Assembly: GCF_008831285.2 (NCBI RefSeq) | Contig: NC_045146.1 | Span: forward strand, 2,942,001 to 3,006,000 | Source: Nymphaea colorata | Taxonomy: Eukaryota; Streptophyta; Magnoliopsida; Nymphaeales; Nymphaeaceae | DNA: 64,000 nucleotides | Direction: 5' to 3' | Part shown: positions 11,502 through 22,749 of the stretch, piece by piece | Position numbering within the stretch: the stretch's first letter is position 1 | Layout of the letters: every line of letters starts with the position of its first letter | The notes under the pieces: model-generated | Told to the model about the DNA's origin: nothing | What the model saw: the letters and a program-made list of their open reading frames with translations, nothing else | Database searches by the model: none | Position numbers and translations under genes: made by a program

Positions 11502-11954
11502 ATTTGTATCAAGTAAGATGATTGGTATGCCTAAAACCCTTTGATCCTTAGGACAAAAACATTTTTTTAAACACTTAATATCGTGTAAATTAATCAATTC
11601 TTGTAAATGGGATTTCTGTAAATTAGTCAATGCTACATGTGTCTTGGCATGACCTCCTATCCTATTGTAGCCACCCACTATCATACCCATCTTCATCTTT
11701 ATCACATGTAAGTGACTTGTGATCACACTCCCTCTCGAACTATTAGGTGTATGTCTTCAATGCTTAGTTTGGATTTTAGATATAAGGACCGATTCAATCC
11801 AAAAGCCTTAATAAATTTGCAAGTTGGCCTCTCGATGGTAGACATCTGATGCTTAGGACATCAGAATTACTTTTATGCACAAGATTTCGATCAACCTCAA
11901 TATGTGATATCTGCTTTCTGATATTCATTATGACAATAGTCAATTGGAAATGAA
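11502..11954. other. Spacer between gypsy and CACTA elements
   Basis: About 450 bp with one short minus-strand open frame of no recognisable domain. I see nothing else. Confidence 0.4.
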
Positions 11955-14700
11955 CACTGCAAAAGAACTAAGCATTACCAACAGCCAGAAAATGTCGGTG
12001 AAACAAATACACGCATCGGTAATGCTTTTATTGACGTTTTGTGATATCGTTAGTGAAGAGTGTGTCGATAAAAATCATCACCGACACACTGGACCGGCGG
12101 GATCTACACATAGGTAAATATTGACTATTAGAGACGCCTGACCGCATCAGTAATAATAATTATTTCCGACATCTTAGAGGCCGTTATTAAAAACTATACG
12201 GACAATGGACATAGATGTCAGTAAAATTTTTTACCAACGTATAACCTGACGTCGATAAAATTTTTTTATCCACAAATAACTGGACGTCGGTAAAACATTA
12301 ACTAACACCTGACTAACGTCGTTGTTATAATTTATCGACGCAAATTTATGCATCGGTGAAAGTCTTTTAAGTTTATTTTTCTATCCGAGTATGACATAAC
12401 TTTTCCAAAAATCGAAAATATATATACAATGTACCTGCTTGTATTTTTCATCTATCAAACAAAATAATTACATATTCATGAACCAAACATATATTTATAA
12501 CAAATGTGCACACTTGTATTACAATACAATTGATTCGTTATAGTTTAAAGTTTTAACAAGCATTAACATGAATAGAAAGCACTCCCACAATAATCTCATC
12601 GTTGATGTGGAAATCGTATAATATTTGATGGTGTCAGCATGTTTATAATGAACATTAAGAAAATATGTTAGTTCTACTAGAAATGAAGTTTAACAAATAT
12701 AACTCATTATAACAAATAAAATGTTATGTAACCTAGCTTTCTATCACCTTGTTGTTGTGCCATAAATTGAATAACTTGAACCTGACATTCATACAATTAT
12801 TAGGGTACATCAATTTTTTTGGCAATTGAACCTCAACTCTCTAATAATCTTCTTTGCCTCATAAATTGATTCAACATTTCTACCTCTATAACAACTCAAG
12901 TAACAAACCAAAGCTTTTGTCAGTTATCTTCGTATATTTGTTGCACCATGGATACAATAGATGTTCAACATCTTTAATCAATCGTTCGTAATCATCGTTG
13001 ATCTGACCATCTTTCATATTATCTGCTATTTGAGAAGATGATGCATCCAGTTGTATATAGAACATGTTTGATAATAACCCTTGAATGTTTTTCACAGCTG
13101 TTTCCAATGCACATTCATATGAATTTCTTCTCTCCCCATGATATTCTCAATAAAGATACGTCTGTACAAAATCATTACATATGATGTGGTCGATGACATC
13201 TTTGGCAACCTGAGTGAGCATTATTGCATCTTACATAAGGACATCTCGTTCTTCCATTTACTATTACATTATGTGCAATAGCATAGCCAAAAAACTATTT
13301 CACATCAATTACATATTTCAATTTTTTTTTTTGTAATCCAAGTTCGATTATGCATATTTTAATAAGCATGTACAACCAACTTCAATATGATCAACTCTCC
13401 ATATTGTCAATGCTAAATTTCAACCATTTGGTTTCTAATTCATGCAAATGAATGCTCGTTGCATAGTTCATCATGAAATTTTTCAAACAAGTACCTACAT
13501 GTTTTATTTAGACAATCCTACATCATTCGAACAACATCAAAAAGAGACACTTTAACATATATGCAACATAAATATCATCTTATCCTTAACTCAAGTATCC
13601 GTAACAAAATATTTATTGCATCTTAGTGTGATGTAATATGCTACATAATTCCTAAATGATGCTAGAATCTAAACGGTTCAAGAAAAATATAACTTTTCAC
13701 TCGTTTAAACAATTTGTCGAACACTTGATGGGTGGCTAAAAGGTTAGGAACTGAAAACATTCAAGCATCTAAAAAAGAATTTAAATGACAACTGATCAAA
13801 CTAATAATTTGCAAATAAGTATATGTATATTTGAATTTACGTCCCAAACTGGCGCGGAATCCGGCCACAATGTGCCGAAATCTAGTGATGACAAAAATAG
13901 GGAAAAAAATTGAGTGTTTTATAATTGTGTGGAGATTTTATGCAATTAATATATCAAATTGACTATCCCAAGGTCAACAAACATGCTTACAAAGTTTGAC
14001 GGCCTAATATTACCGAGATCCCACCCAAAAAAATTAGATATATACACTACAATCATGTTATAACTTCAAATCATATAGAATTAGAAAAAATGGAAGAAGT
14101 GATCAAGGAACCAACCTTTTCACGACAGTCCAAAAACAAGATGAAGAAAAACAGCTCAAGAAAAAGTTACTGGAAAATCGCTAATGGGAGCAAGAGGGAT
14201 GTGAAAAGAAAAGAGGAAAGAAGTTGGAATAAGAAGAAGAGTTTGGGTGGAGGTAATAAGTCGGGAAAACCTTTACCGACAAGTGAGACACGTCGATAAA
14301 GGTATTACCTAAAAACATCAGCAACATTAATGCAATAAACATTATCGACTTTCGAGATGCACCAGTTAAAAAGGCATTAGTAACATTCGTAGCAACATGT
14401 CTATCAAACTAGAGTTTCAACGATGCGTGATGCTCATGTCACTAATGTTTCAATGGAGATACATTTCAACAATGCCAAGAATGTCATGTGTCGGGCAAAA
14501 CTTTAATTGACGCAAAAACTGTCATGCGTCAGTAAAGGTGATACTTCAACGACACAATAGCTGCACGTGTCGATGAAGGCTTCTTTTAACCCACATCCTC
14601 CTTTGGACATCGGTGAAAATTTATACTTGTGGATATTTAGTTCTGAACTTCGATAAAAATCAACTTTCACTGACATTATATCTTCCACATGTCAAGAAAA
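11955..14700 (-). mobile_element. Decayed CACTA (En/Spm) DNA transposon
   Basis: The left end begins CACTGCAAAAGAAC. Within the first 400 bp, and again at 14260-14650, there are many direct and inverted copies of a (A)CGTCGGTAAA / TTTATCGACG-like motif, the subterminal repeat pattern of CACTA elements. A TNP2-type transposase fragment lies between on the minus strand. I could not find the matching inverted CACTG end on the right, so the right border is approximate and that terminus is probably lost. Confidence 0.7.
12770..13135 (-). pseudogene. En/Spm transposase (TNP2-type) fragment
   Basis: The minus-strand frame contains NDDYERLIKDVEHLLYPWCN, then KYTKITDKSFGLLLELL, the conserved N-terminal part of plant CACTA transposases (usually YPGC and a longer insert before DKSF, which is missing here). 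Downstream, in a shifted frame, YEAKKIIRELRFN matches the next conserved block. Frameshifts, stops and missing downstream domains mean it is not functional. Confidence 0.75.
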
Positions 14701-16029
14701 CCTTTTTTTTTTTTGGTAATGGAATGGCCATCTATAATTGTCGATCAGAGTTTTTAGCTGAATAACTTTGCATGCAACATTGTCCTTGCCTGATACTGAA
14801 CTTCAGCTTAAGATCAAAATGTTGTATGTTCCTCGTTCAGTTTCTAGCATATGGGAGTATGATTCTAGCATATGGGAGTATGAATCGAGAAAAGTTTTGT
14901 ATGAAGCTGCCCAATTAGAGTCACAGGAAGGGGTGATATGCACCATAATATGATATTAAAAGAATACCATGTCACAGTTTGCATTTTAAGTGGAGGTATG
15001 AAGATTCCTCGAAGAGGCCAAAGCTTTCCCTTTCCCCATGCCCCAGTATCCAAAGCTGCTTCCAGACCTATTTAGGAAGCAGGATACCTGTCAATTAGAG
15101 TACAGTGTGTCCAATGTTTACAGCATAAATGAGTAAAACTTGTGGAAATCGTACTGATGATCGGACCTTCACCGGGCCCGCCAGCCCAACCAGATGCGCT
15201 ACACCCCTCAGGCTAATTTGCTTTCTAAGTGATGAGCAGCCGGGCAATTATATGAAGCTTGAAAGGGTTACACTTGTAGTGACAAAGCACATGGGGAACA
15301 AAGAATGCCGAGAATTTATTTACAATGAAATGGGAAAAAAAAGTTCCCAGCTGGAGAACAAGCCAGCTCAATGGCACATAAACATTCAGGGGGCTCCAAG
15401 TCCTTGCTTCAAGGTCCTCAATACTTTCATATCAAATAAATGATTAATGCAAACTACGGACTTGGTTATTTTTTATTCACAATAGCTAGCGATTATCTCA
15501 CTAATCGGATCAGAGATACTAAGAAGAACACAGAAAAATAGATCTTTGGTGAGAACGAACAACGAATAGCCTGGTTTTGAATGAACAAATCCACAAGTAC
15601 TTAGAGCGTGTGAAACTTTGAGAAACAATTGAGTCAGCCTTGTTGGAAAAATGACTGCTACCGTGTGGTTCAAGGTCCTTGTACTTTAAGCTGTTTTTAC
15701 AAATAACCTAACTATGTGATTTCTAATATTTAACATAAAAAAGCCTAAGAAATTATTATACTTTTGTGTAAAATTGTATTTGGTAAACTGAAAATCTTCA
15801 GATAAACCAAGGCGGTGAATTCAAGTTTGAAGTCATGTTTCCGTTGGTCCATCACGTATCTCGAATGGTTTGACAAAGTTATATTTGTAACCTAGATAAA
15901 TGGAACCACTCTTGGCAAGCACGATTTGTGTTCATGCTAGTCCAGTTATTGGAAATTGAAAATGAGTAGATAAATCCCGATAACGTAGGTCCTTCATTTC
16001 CTAACAACAACTCCAATAGTGTAGTTAGG
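14701..16029. other. Intergenic DNA, one tRNA-like patch
   Basis: No gene is recognised. A 20-bp tandem duplication (TCTAGCATATGGGAGTATGA) lies at about 14845-14885. At about 15150-15220 the minus strand has a box-A-like TGTAGCGCATCTGGTTGG and a box-B-like GGTCCGATC, which could be the head of an old tRNA-derived SINE. The remaining bases show no structure that I can support. Confidence 0.35.
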
Positions 16030-16290
16030 GTAGTGCATCAGGTTGGCCCGGCCCAGCCCGGCCCGACCCGATAAGTAGCTGAGCTATAGTCACTAACCAC
16101 AGGCCCAAGATTTAGAATAAAAAATATATTTTTAATATATTTTAATATATAAATATAATTAATTATAATAAAAATAATTGTGGTACCAAATCGTGCCAGT
16201 CCAGCCTAGCTCAATAACTTATCGGGCCAGCCCGTATGCCTAACTTGCCTAACTTTAGAATCCGGGCCTGGGCCCGAGTCGCCTAGGCAA
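16030..16290. repeat. Possible MITE with GGCCC-rich ends
   Basis: GGCCCGGCCCAGCCCGGCCC near 16045 is opposed by CGGGCCAGCCCG and GGGCCTGGGCCCGAG near 16225-16270, with an AT-rich centre. This resembles an imperfect inverted-repeat element. I could not find a target duplication. Confidence 0.4.
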
Positions 16291-16355
16291 TTAAGGTATA
16301 CAGTACATCTTAATGCAATTACTGAATGGATCACTCACTGGCAATAACCATATCT

Positions 16356-16764
16356 AGGGCTGCACAACGAGTCGAGCCAGCTCGGGCTCGACTCGAACTC
16401 GCCCGGTTAAACTCGGCTCGAGCTCGACTCGTTTATAAACGAGTCGAGTTTGAGCTTACAATGAAACTCGAATGAGTAAACGAGTCGAGTTCGAGTTTTA
16501 AGAACTCGACTCGTTTATACTCGACTCGACTCGTTTATACTCGACGAGTAAACAAATTTCATCCCACGTCATGAAATTTATTAGATATTTTAAAAAGAAG
16601 GATCATATTTTATTTAGACGAGCTAATCGAGTTAATCGAGTCGAGCTCGAGCTCGACTTTATTTAATCGAGTCGAGCTCGAGCTTGTGTTAGGTAGCTCG
16701 ACTCGAGTTCGAGTCGAGCTCGAGCTGGGCAAGCTCGAGCTCGACTCGGCTCGTGTGCAGCCCT
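16356..16764. mobile_element. hAT-like MITE with exact 10-bp flanking repeat
   Basis: The ends are AGGGCTGCACAACGAGTCGAG and, inverted, AGGGCTGCACACGAGCCGAG. AACCATATCT lies directly on both sides (16346-16355 and 16765-16774), a perfect target duplication at least 8 bp long. The interior is almost entirely CTCGA/GAGCTCGA words in both orientations, so the element could fold into a long hairpin. It has no coding capacity. Confidence 0.85.
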
Positions 16765-16774
16765 AACCATATCT

Positions 16775-17230
16775 CCTAGGATATAATATGTCTTCCCTTT
16801 TTTAACATAATCATGGACTTAATTAGTACACATCCCAAACCAGGAAACCAAGTTTGCAACATCAAGTTCGCCATAAATAGTGTCTTCTTTATTGGCAAAT
16901 TGAGGGCGACGCCTACCATGTTATAAACATTAAAGAAACTACTTAGGTCGTCTAATTAATGTACGTTGACATCCTTCAACTTCATAAACGTAACTACTCC
17001 TAGACAAACGTGGATGGAAGTACACTTGTAGATTGCATCGACGTTTTTATTTTTTATTTTTTCATAAGGCAAGCTTAAGATGATGCAAATGGTTAAGAAT
17101 TTATGGTAAGGTATGCACCTCAAGAATTGATCCTCTTGGAGGGCCTTAGACAAATCCCTAACCAAGGGAACCAAACTCTTATTTGCTTGCATTATTTAAT
17201 GTTAGTGCAAATATGACCGTGATCACATGT
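16775..17230. other. Intergenic DNA, nothing recognised
   Basis: AT-rich sequence with short frames lacking any domain. No repeat or RNA gene is visible. Confidence 0.4.
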
Positions 17231-17240
17231 GCGTGTGTTG

Positions 17241-17274
<34 letters not shown>

Positions 17275-17292
17275 AAGAGAGAGAGAGAGAGG
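17231..17292. repeat. Compound microsatellite (TG)n(TA)n(GA)n
   Basis: Three consecutive dinucleotide runs: TGTGTG, then TATATA, then GAGAGA. Confidence 0.9.
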
Positions 17293-17554
17293 TAATATTT
17301 GACAACTATATAAAAAACCTTTTCAATGTTTACGACTTGAAGAAAACTTGATGTGAGTTTACGAGACAATTAGGGATTGTAAACGAGACACAACGATGTA
17401 GTTAGACTTGTTCAAAAAGCTATTGGAATTCTTCAAAAGACAAGATGGGCCATACATTTGAATAGTTACAATTATCCCCTCCAACCCTCTCACCCCCAAC
17501 AGAGGAAAAGAAAAAAGAAAAAACAAGACACAAAATCATGCATGATGGATTAAG

Positions 17555-17931
17555 GATGTTGGTAATTCGAATCTGATATGCTCTTAGGCTATTCATATAT
17601 TTGGATTCAAATATGAATGAGAAAACGTCAGATTGAATCAGAAATCCGAATTCATAATCCAAATTCAATCAAAATTTGATTTTTCTATTCATATCCGAAT
17701 CTGAATCCAAATTTTGAATCGAATTTGACCCAGTTTCAAAATATGAAAACATTGGATATATGATATTTATTTAAAACTAAATCCGATCATATATACCCGA
17801 ATCAAATCAGATGCCATTTTTTAAATCTGAATCCGATTCGGTTATTTAGTTGGATATTAACTTTTTTTTAATATCTGATTTTTTGAAACAGTTCAGTTAA
17901 ATATCCAATCCAAATCAGATACATTGACATC
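17555..17931. mobile_element. MITE with GATGT... ends and repeated ATCCGAAT words
   Basis: The left GATGTTGGTAATTCGAATCTGA is opposed by inverted GATGTCAATGTATCTGATTT. Inside are many repeats of TCCGAATC/GATTCGGA-like words. It belongs to the same family as 18168-18512. No clear target duplication was found, so it is old or the ends are slightly misplaced. Confidence 0.55.
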
Positions 17932-18167
17932 TCTATTGACGCAAAAGAAATATATAGATGCAAAAGAAATATAGTATTGAGGAGAGTATTTGCGTAGGTG
18001 TGGACGCGAGTTGGTATGTGATTGGAAGGCTTTTCCTATCCAGGCCTGCCGTGTAAGTTTTAAAGGCTGCGAGAACATACTCAATGTGTCCACTTGTCTG
18101 TCCAACCTGAGAAGACCAAAATAGCCCCACCATGCTCATAAAGGAGTTAGATTAAAGCTAAATTAGC

Positions 18168-18512
18168 GATGTTAATGGATCCGATTTATAGAACAAAAAT
18201 TAAAACCTGATTAAGAAATTGGATTGGTTTTGACTTAATTTAATGACATCCCATAAATAAATATTTGATTACATTATATTTAGTTTAGTTTATATAAATA
18301 TGCTACATCCAATATCCATACATTTTGAAAGTTGGTTCTTTAACATATTCTAATGAGATTCAAATTTGGGTTAAATTTAGATTTGGTTGTGCATTTAAAG
18401 GTTGGATTCAAAGTAGGTTGAGATCGCGAATTTGGATATATATTTAGACACGGTATAAACTTTTCTTGATTCGTATTTGAATCTGAATCTAGAAGCCGAG
18501 CACATTAACATC
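18168..18512. mobile_element. Second MITE of the GATGTTAATG family
   Basis: The left end GATGTTAATGGATCCGATT and the inverted right end GATGTTAATGTGCTCGG match at the first ten bases. The interior has the same TTGGATT / GAATCTGAATC words as 17555-17931. A third, partial copy may lie at about 19070-19205 (CCATCCGATTTGGG, GATCCGAAACATTCATACCC). Confidence 0.55.
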
Positions 18513-19493
18513 AGTAAAATTGGATATGGCAATGAGTGCACCGAATTGGAATCCAATCAGCCGATATCGCCTTAAGCGATCCTTGAACCATAAAAAGAAA
18601 AGCAAGAAATGAAGCCTTGAAACTTGGTAAATTGCATTTGGCCAAAAGCTTTTGCCTGCAAAACCAATGTGAGCAAACATGCATGATCGTCTTTCTCCTT
18701 GGAAGAAAGCAGAGACCATATCAAAAATTCATCATGCTGAAAACATTTTAGAAGTTAAATGAGATACAAGAAAAAAAAAACATTGCGCAAACAATGTGTC
18801 TAATACCAATAAAAATGAAGAGTAAGGTAACTAATTGCTTGGACAGAGCAACAGAGTTCAGAAATTCTTAAATCCTGCAACTTTGAACAACGGATCCAGA
18901 AACGGACAACCATGTACCTTTCCATCGAGCCATCAAAATTGACCCAAAGAGACACTTTGATTATTCCACAAAAGCATATCAAATTCTGATCAAGTATAGA
19001 TTTTTTTTTACTCATTCATAGAACAATAACAAACTGTTACTATTGATTTCAAATAATAAAAATAAAAAACCATATGTTTCAAATATCCATCCGATTTGGG
19101 AAAAGATTGCTTATTGGTTCTGAATTTTCTACCACTACTTAAAATCACATACAAGTTAAATATCAGATTAGATCCGAAACATTCATACCCGTATTAGATT
19201 CCTCCTTAACCAAATAATTCACATCCAATCGGGCGCTCAAGTTTAAAAACCAAGCGTTCTATATGAATCGGGTCAGAATGAAAATCATGCATTCTACACG
19301 AATCGGGTCCGGACTTCCTAGGAATCCAACGTCTTGGCCACTGCCATCGGCTACCTGACTGCCAAGCTGGCAGCCGCCGGCCAGCGATAGCACCGATAAG
19401 AAATATGTATCGGTACAGACGAGTCGTACACTGTATCGGAAAATGGGCCTCACTGTTCACACGATTCCAGTGCGTTCCGCTACAGATCGACGA

Positions 19494-19500
19494 TATAAAT
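19494..19500 (+). promoter_or_regulatory. TATA box of the clathrin heavy chain gene
   Basis: TATAAAT lies 289 bp before the start codon. It is followed 40-100 bp later by a CT-rich tract (19538-19590) typical of plant leaders of strongly expressed genes. Transcription should begin near 19525-19535 (inference from spacing). Confidence 0.6.
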
Positions 19501-19788
19501 TCCCCACTTAAAAAAATGGAGCGAGTGGGGAAAGGCTCGGTGCTCTCTCTTTTTCCTTCTCTCTCTCTCCCTCTATCGCTCTCTCTCCGGATTTTCGCAT
19601 CGACTTCATTAGGGCGAGGGGCTTCAGACAATCGGGGTTTCAGATCTCTTGGCGAGTCTAAAAATTTGCTTTTATCTAGTTTTCGAGCCCTAGACTGGCC
19701 GATCTAGGGTTTCGAATCATCATTTCCCGGAAACCTCAGAGGGCTTCTCCGGCTTAATTTCGGTTGTTGGATCTCGAATTGCGCAATC

Positions 19789-22714
19789 ATGGCGGCAGCT
19801 AGCGCGCCGATCGCGATGAAGGAGGCTCTCACGGTAATAGTCTTTCCATGTGATCTAGTTTTGTTAGATCTTTCTCTTGTCGATGATCTGGGAAGTTCTG
19901 CTGTCCTGGACTCGGATTTGTCCTTTTGTCAAGTTCTAACCTTCTAGCTGTCCGAGTGTTTGATAATGTGGTCTTCTCGGGGCTGGATAGATGATACGTT
20001 GTTTGATCTGTTTGAGCTGCTTCTTTGCTTCGGAGTGTGCATTGATCTAGGGTTCGGAATGCATTGCGTTTCTGCCTGTGCTGTGTTGTTTTCTGAGATG
20101 AAAATCTTTTTTGTGATCTTATTGAGTGTGCGCTCTTAAGAGATCAGTGAGATCTTTGCTTTCTGTGTTTTTTACAGAATCTTAGGGACGATCACTTTTA
20201 CAGGACAAGTACAAAATGGCGTAATTTTGTACAATTTGGTAGCATTGCTGTTAATATCTTATGAAATTACGAGATCTTATCACTATCTTGACTTTGTTGT
20301 TCTGAGGTTCAAATCATAGCATAGATCTATCTGATTCCTTTTTTATTTAGGCTGGATATATTTGCATTTAATTCTGTTTCCATGTCCTTGTTAATTGGTA
20401 ATCCTACTTTGGAGATCAGGATAATATTTTAAATCGTACTTATCAGGATTATGCTTGCTCTATGAATGAAACGCTAACGTGTGCTTTCCCTTATACCGTA
20501 GTTGCATTATCATAATAACTTTTTTTACTAAAGCTGCTTGGATCAATCGTGTTGATTGTTTTCTTATTCCCCTTTTCAGTTGACAAGCCTCGGAATCAAT
20601 CCCCAGTTTATCACATTTACACACGTGACGATGGAATCAGACAAGTACATCTGTGTGCGAGAAACATCCCCACAGAATAGTGTGATTATCATTGATATGA
20701 ATATGCCCAATCAACCGCTGAGAAGGCCTATTACCGCTGATTCAGCATTGATGAACCCAAATAGCAGAATCTTAGCTCTTAAAGGTAATTATTGTTCTTA
20801 TGTATGGCTTCTTTTACCCGTGATTCATTCATCAGAACAAGCAATATGCCCTGTAGGTTAATGTTGATGGTCATATATTCTAAGGTAGCAGTTCTGATTG
20901 TCATTCTAACCTGGTTCCTTATCTACACTTGCACTTTTAGTGTTAAATTCCCAGGCTTATTTGGTATTACTTGTCGGCCTTTTCGTCGACAGCAATATTG
21001 ACAGCATCAAGCCTGTGTTTGTAATGTATAGGATTTTCACTGCTTTCAATGACTTTACTTGATTGATTTGATTATTGCATGTATTAACTTTGGGCGCTCC
21101 TTGGAAGATTCCAAAGACTATGATAGTTCTATAAATAGCCTGCTGCCCATATCATACATGGTCACTACTATCTAGGATATATTTCACTTTACTTATTCTG
21201 TTTTAAGAAGTTTTAAGTTATTATATGCTCGAGTATCTGTATCAAAACAAGGAGCTTTCTCCTATTATATATTTGTCTTTTTTTATCCCTGGTTTCTCTT
21301 TTACAGAGGTGTATGTTCTTATGTGGAATGGTTAAGAAAATGGAATATTGATAGGCATGACATAGATGAATCTAGGAGAAGTTCAAAGGACTTGAAAAGA
21401 GGCAGATAATGAATCACCTAGGTAAATGAAGGGGTGCCTACCTTTTAGCAGGTTCATTTTGGTTGATGCTTTGATGTTGTGGCAGAATGCTCGGAGCAAG
21501 AAAAGGAGGAAAATGTTCTTGTTTGATGACATTGTAGGTGAACAAGGTCTATTAGATGATAAATAGTGGTAGATTGGCCAGCTCCAACAGTGCAAATTAT
21601 AAGGAATGCAAAAGTGTTATAAACAGGTGGAAGCTATGTCACACGGATGCTGCATTTTTAGTGCCGCACCCAAGTCGGGTGCAGCTCCGACACACACCCA
21701 AAGCCAGTCTACGAGAATTGAGTGCGGCTGACTGCACTTGACCAAGATTGTCTGATTTTGGTGCACACCTGACTCGGTCAAACGTGAGTCAGGTGTGGAC
21801 AACTGTGTCAGTGTCGAGTCTACTTTTGTCTGTTTTCTTAATTCTTTAATCATTTGTTAAAACACAAAACAAAAAAGGATTAGGGTTTCGACTTAGTCGA
21901 AAGCACTTTGTTCGCTCTTGAGATGCCTTGCTGTTGTATGTGTGTCTTGGCGATCCTCACAGTTTTCCAACGACATGAGGCCGGTGTGCTATCTTTCAAC
22001 AACCAGTGGCAACCTTCAGCGATCTGTGGCACAAGGTAGCCGGCGCAAGACCATCCGGTCCATCTCCGTTTGGTGTTTAGAGGTGCTGGTCGCTGGGTCT
22101 CCACCCAAATGTGTCAAAAATAAGCTGGGAGTCTGCGATCCATCTAGTTGATTTCTTGCTGCCGCTTGTGCGTTTGACTTTCATTGCTGTTTCTCTTTAA
22201 TTCAATTATTGTTTTTGGTGCCCTTATCTTTTGGGAATGATGGCTGCAATTTCGTTTGGCATTTGCTCATATTTGCAGCGTGTTTTACTGTTTTTCAGTT
22301 CTTTTTCGTGGTGTTCAGGATTTAATGATTATTTTTTGAAACGTGGAATTGCTTCATCATTGTTTTCATGGTAGACACTATACATGCTTGACTTTGACTG
22401 TTAAAGTGTTCATATCTGTCACCTAGATCAGTTTTTTGTTTTGCTGCAATGATGGTTATACTGTTGTTTAATGTTTACTTGCTTAGCATGTTTTTATGAC
22501 TAAGTTCTGCTGGGTTTTGCTGTTTTTTGTAGTGTCCATAATTTGATCAGTTCTGCTGCAATGACTATTAGCACCGAATGTTTGAACTTTGACGTATATT
22601 ATAAACATTTACTCATTTACCATTTACAGATTTAGATTTTAGTATTTTACTTAGCACCAAATGTGGATAGTGTAAATTTGTAATTTTTTTTTTTGTTTAT
22701 AGACAATTTTGTTA

Positions 22715-22749
<35 letters not shown>

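Noticed and set aside
16380-16750. Regularly repeated GAGCTCGA words considered as a possible CRISPR-like or satellite array
   Set aside because: There are no uniform spacers or fixed period, and TIRs with a 10-bp target duplication show it is one MITE.
19206-19631. 141-codon minus-strand open frame over the clathrin promoter and leader
   Set aside because: Low-complexity Arg/Glu/Ser content comes from the CT-rich leader; no domain or start context supports it.
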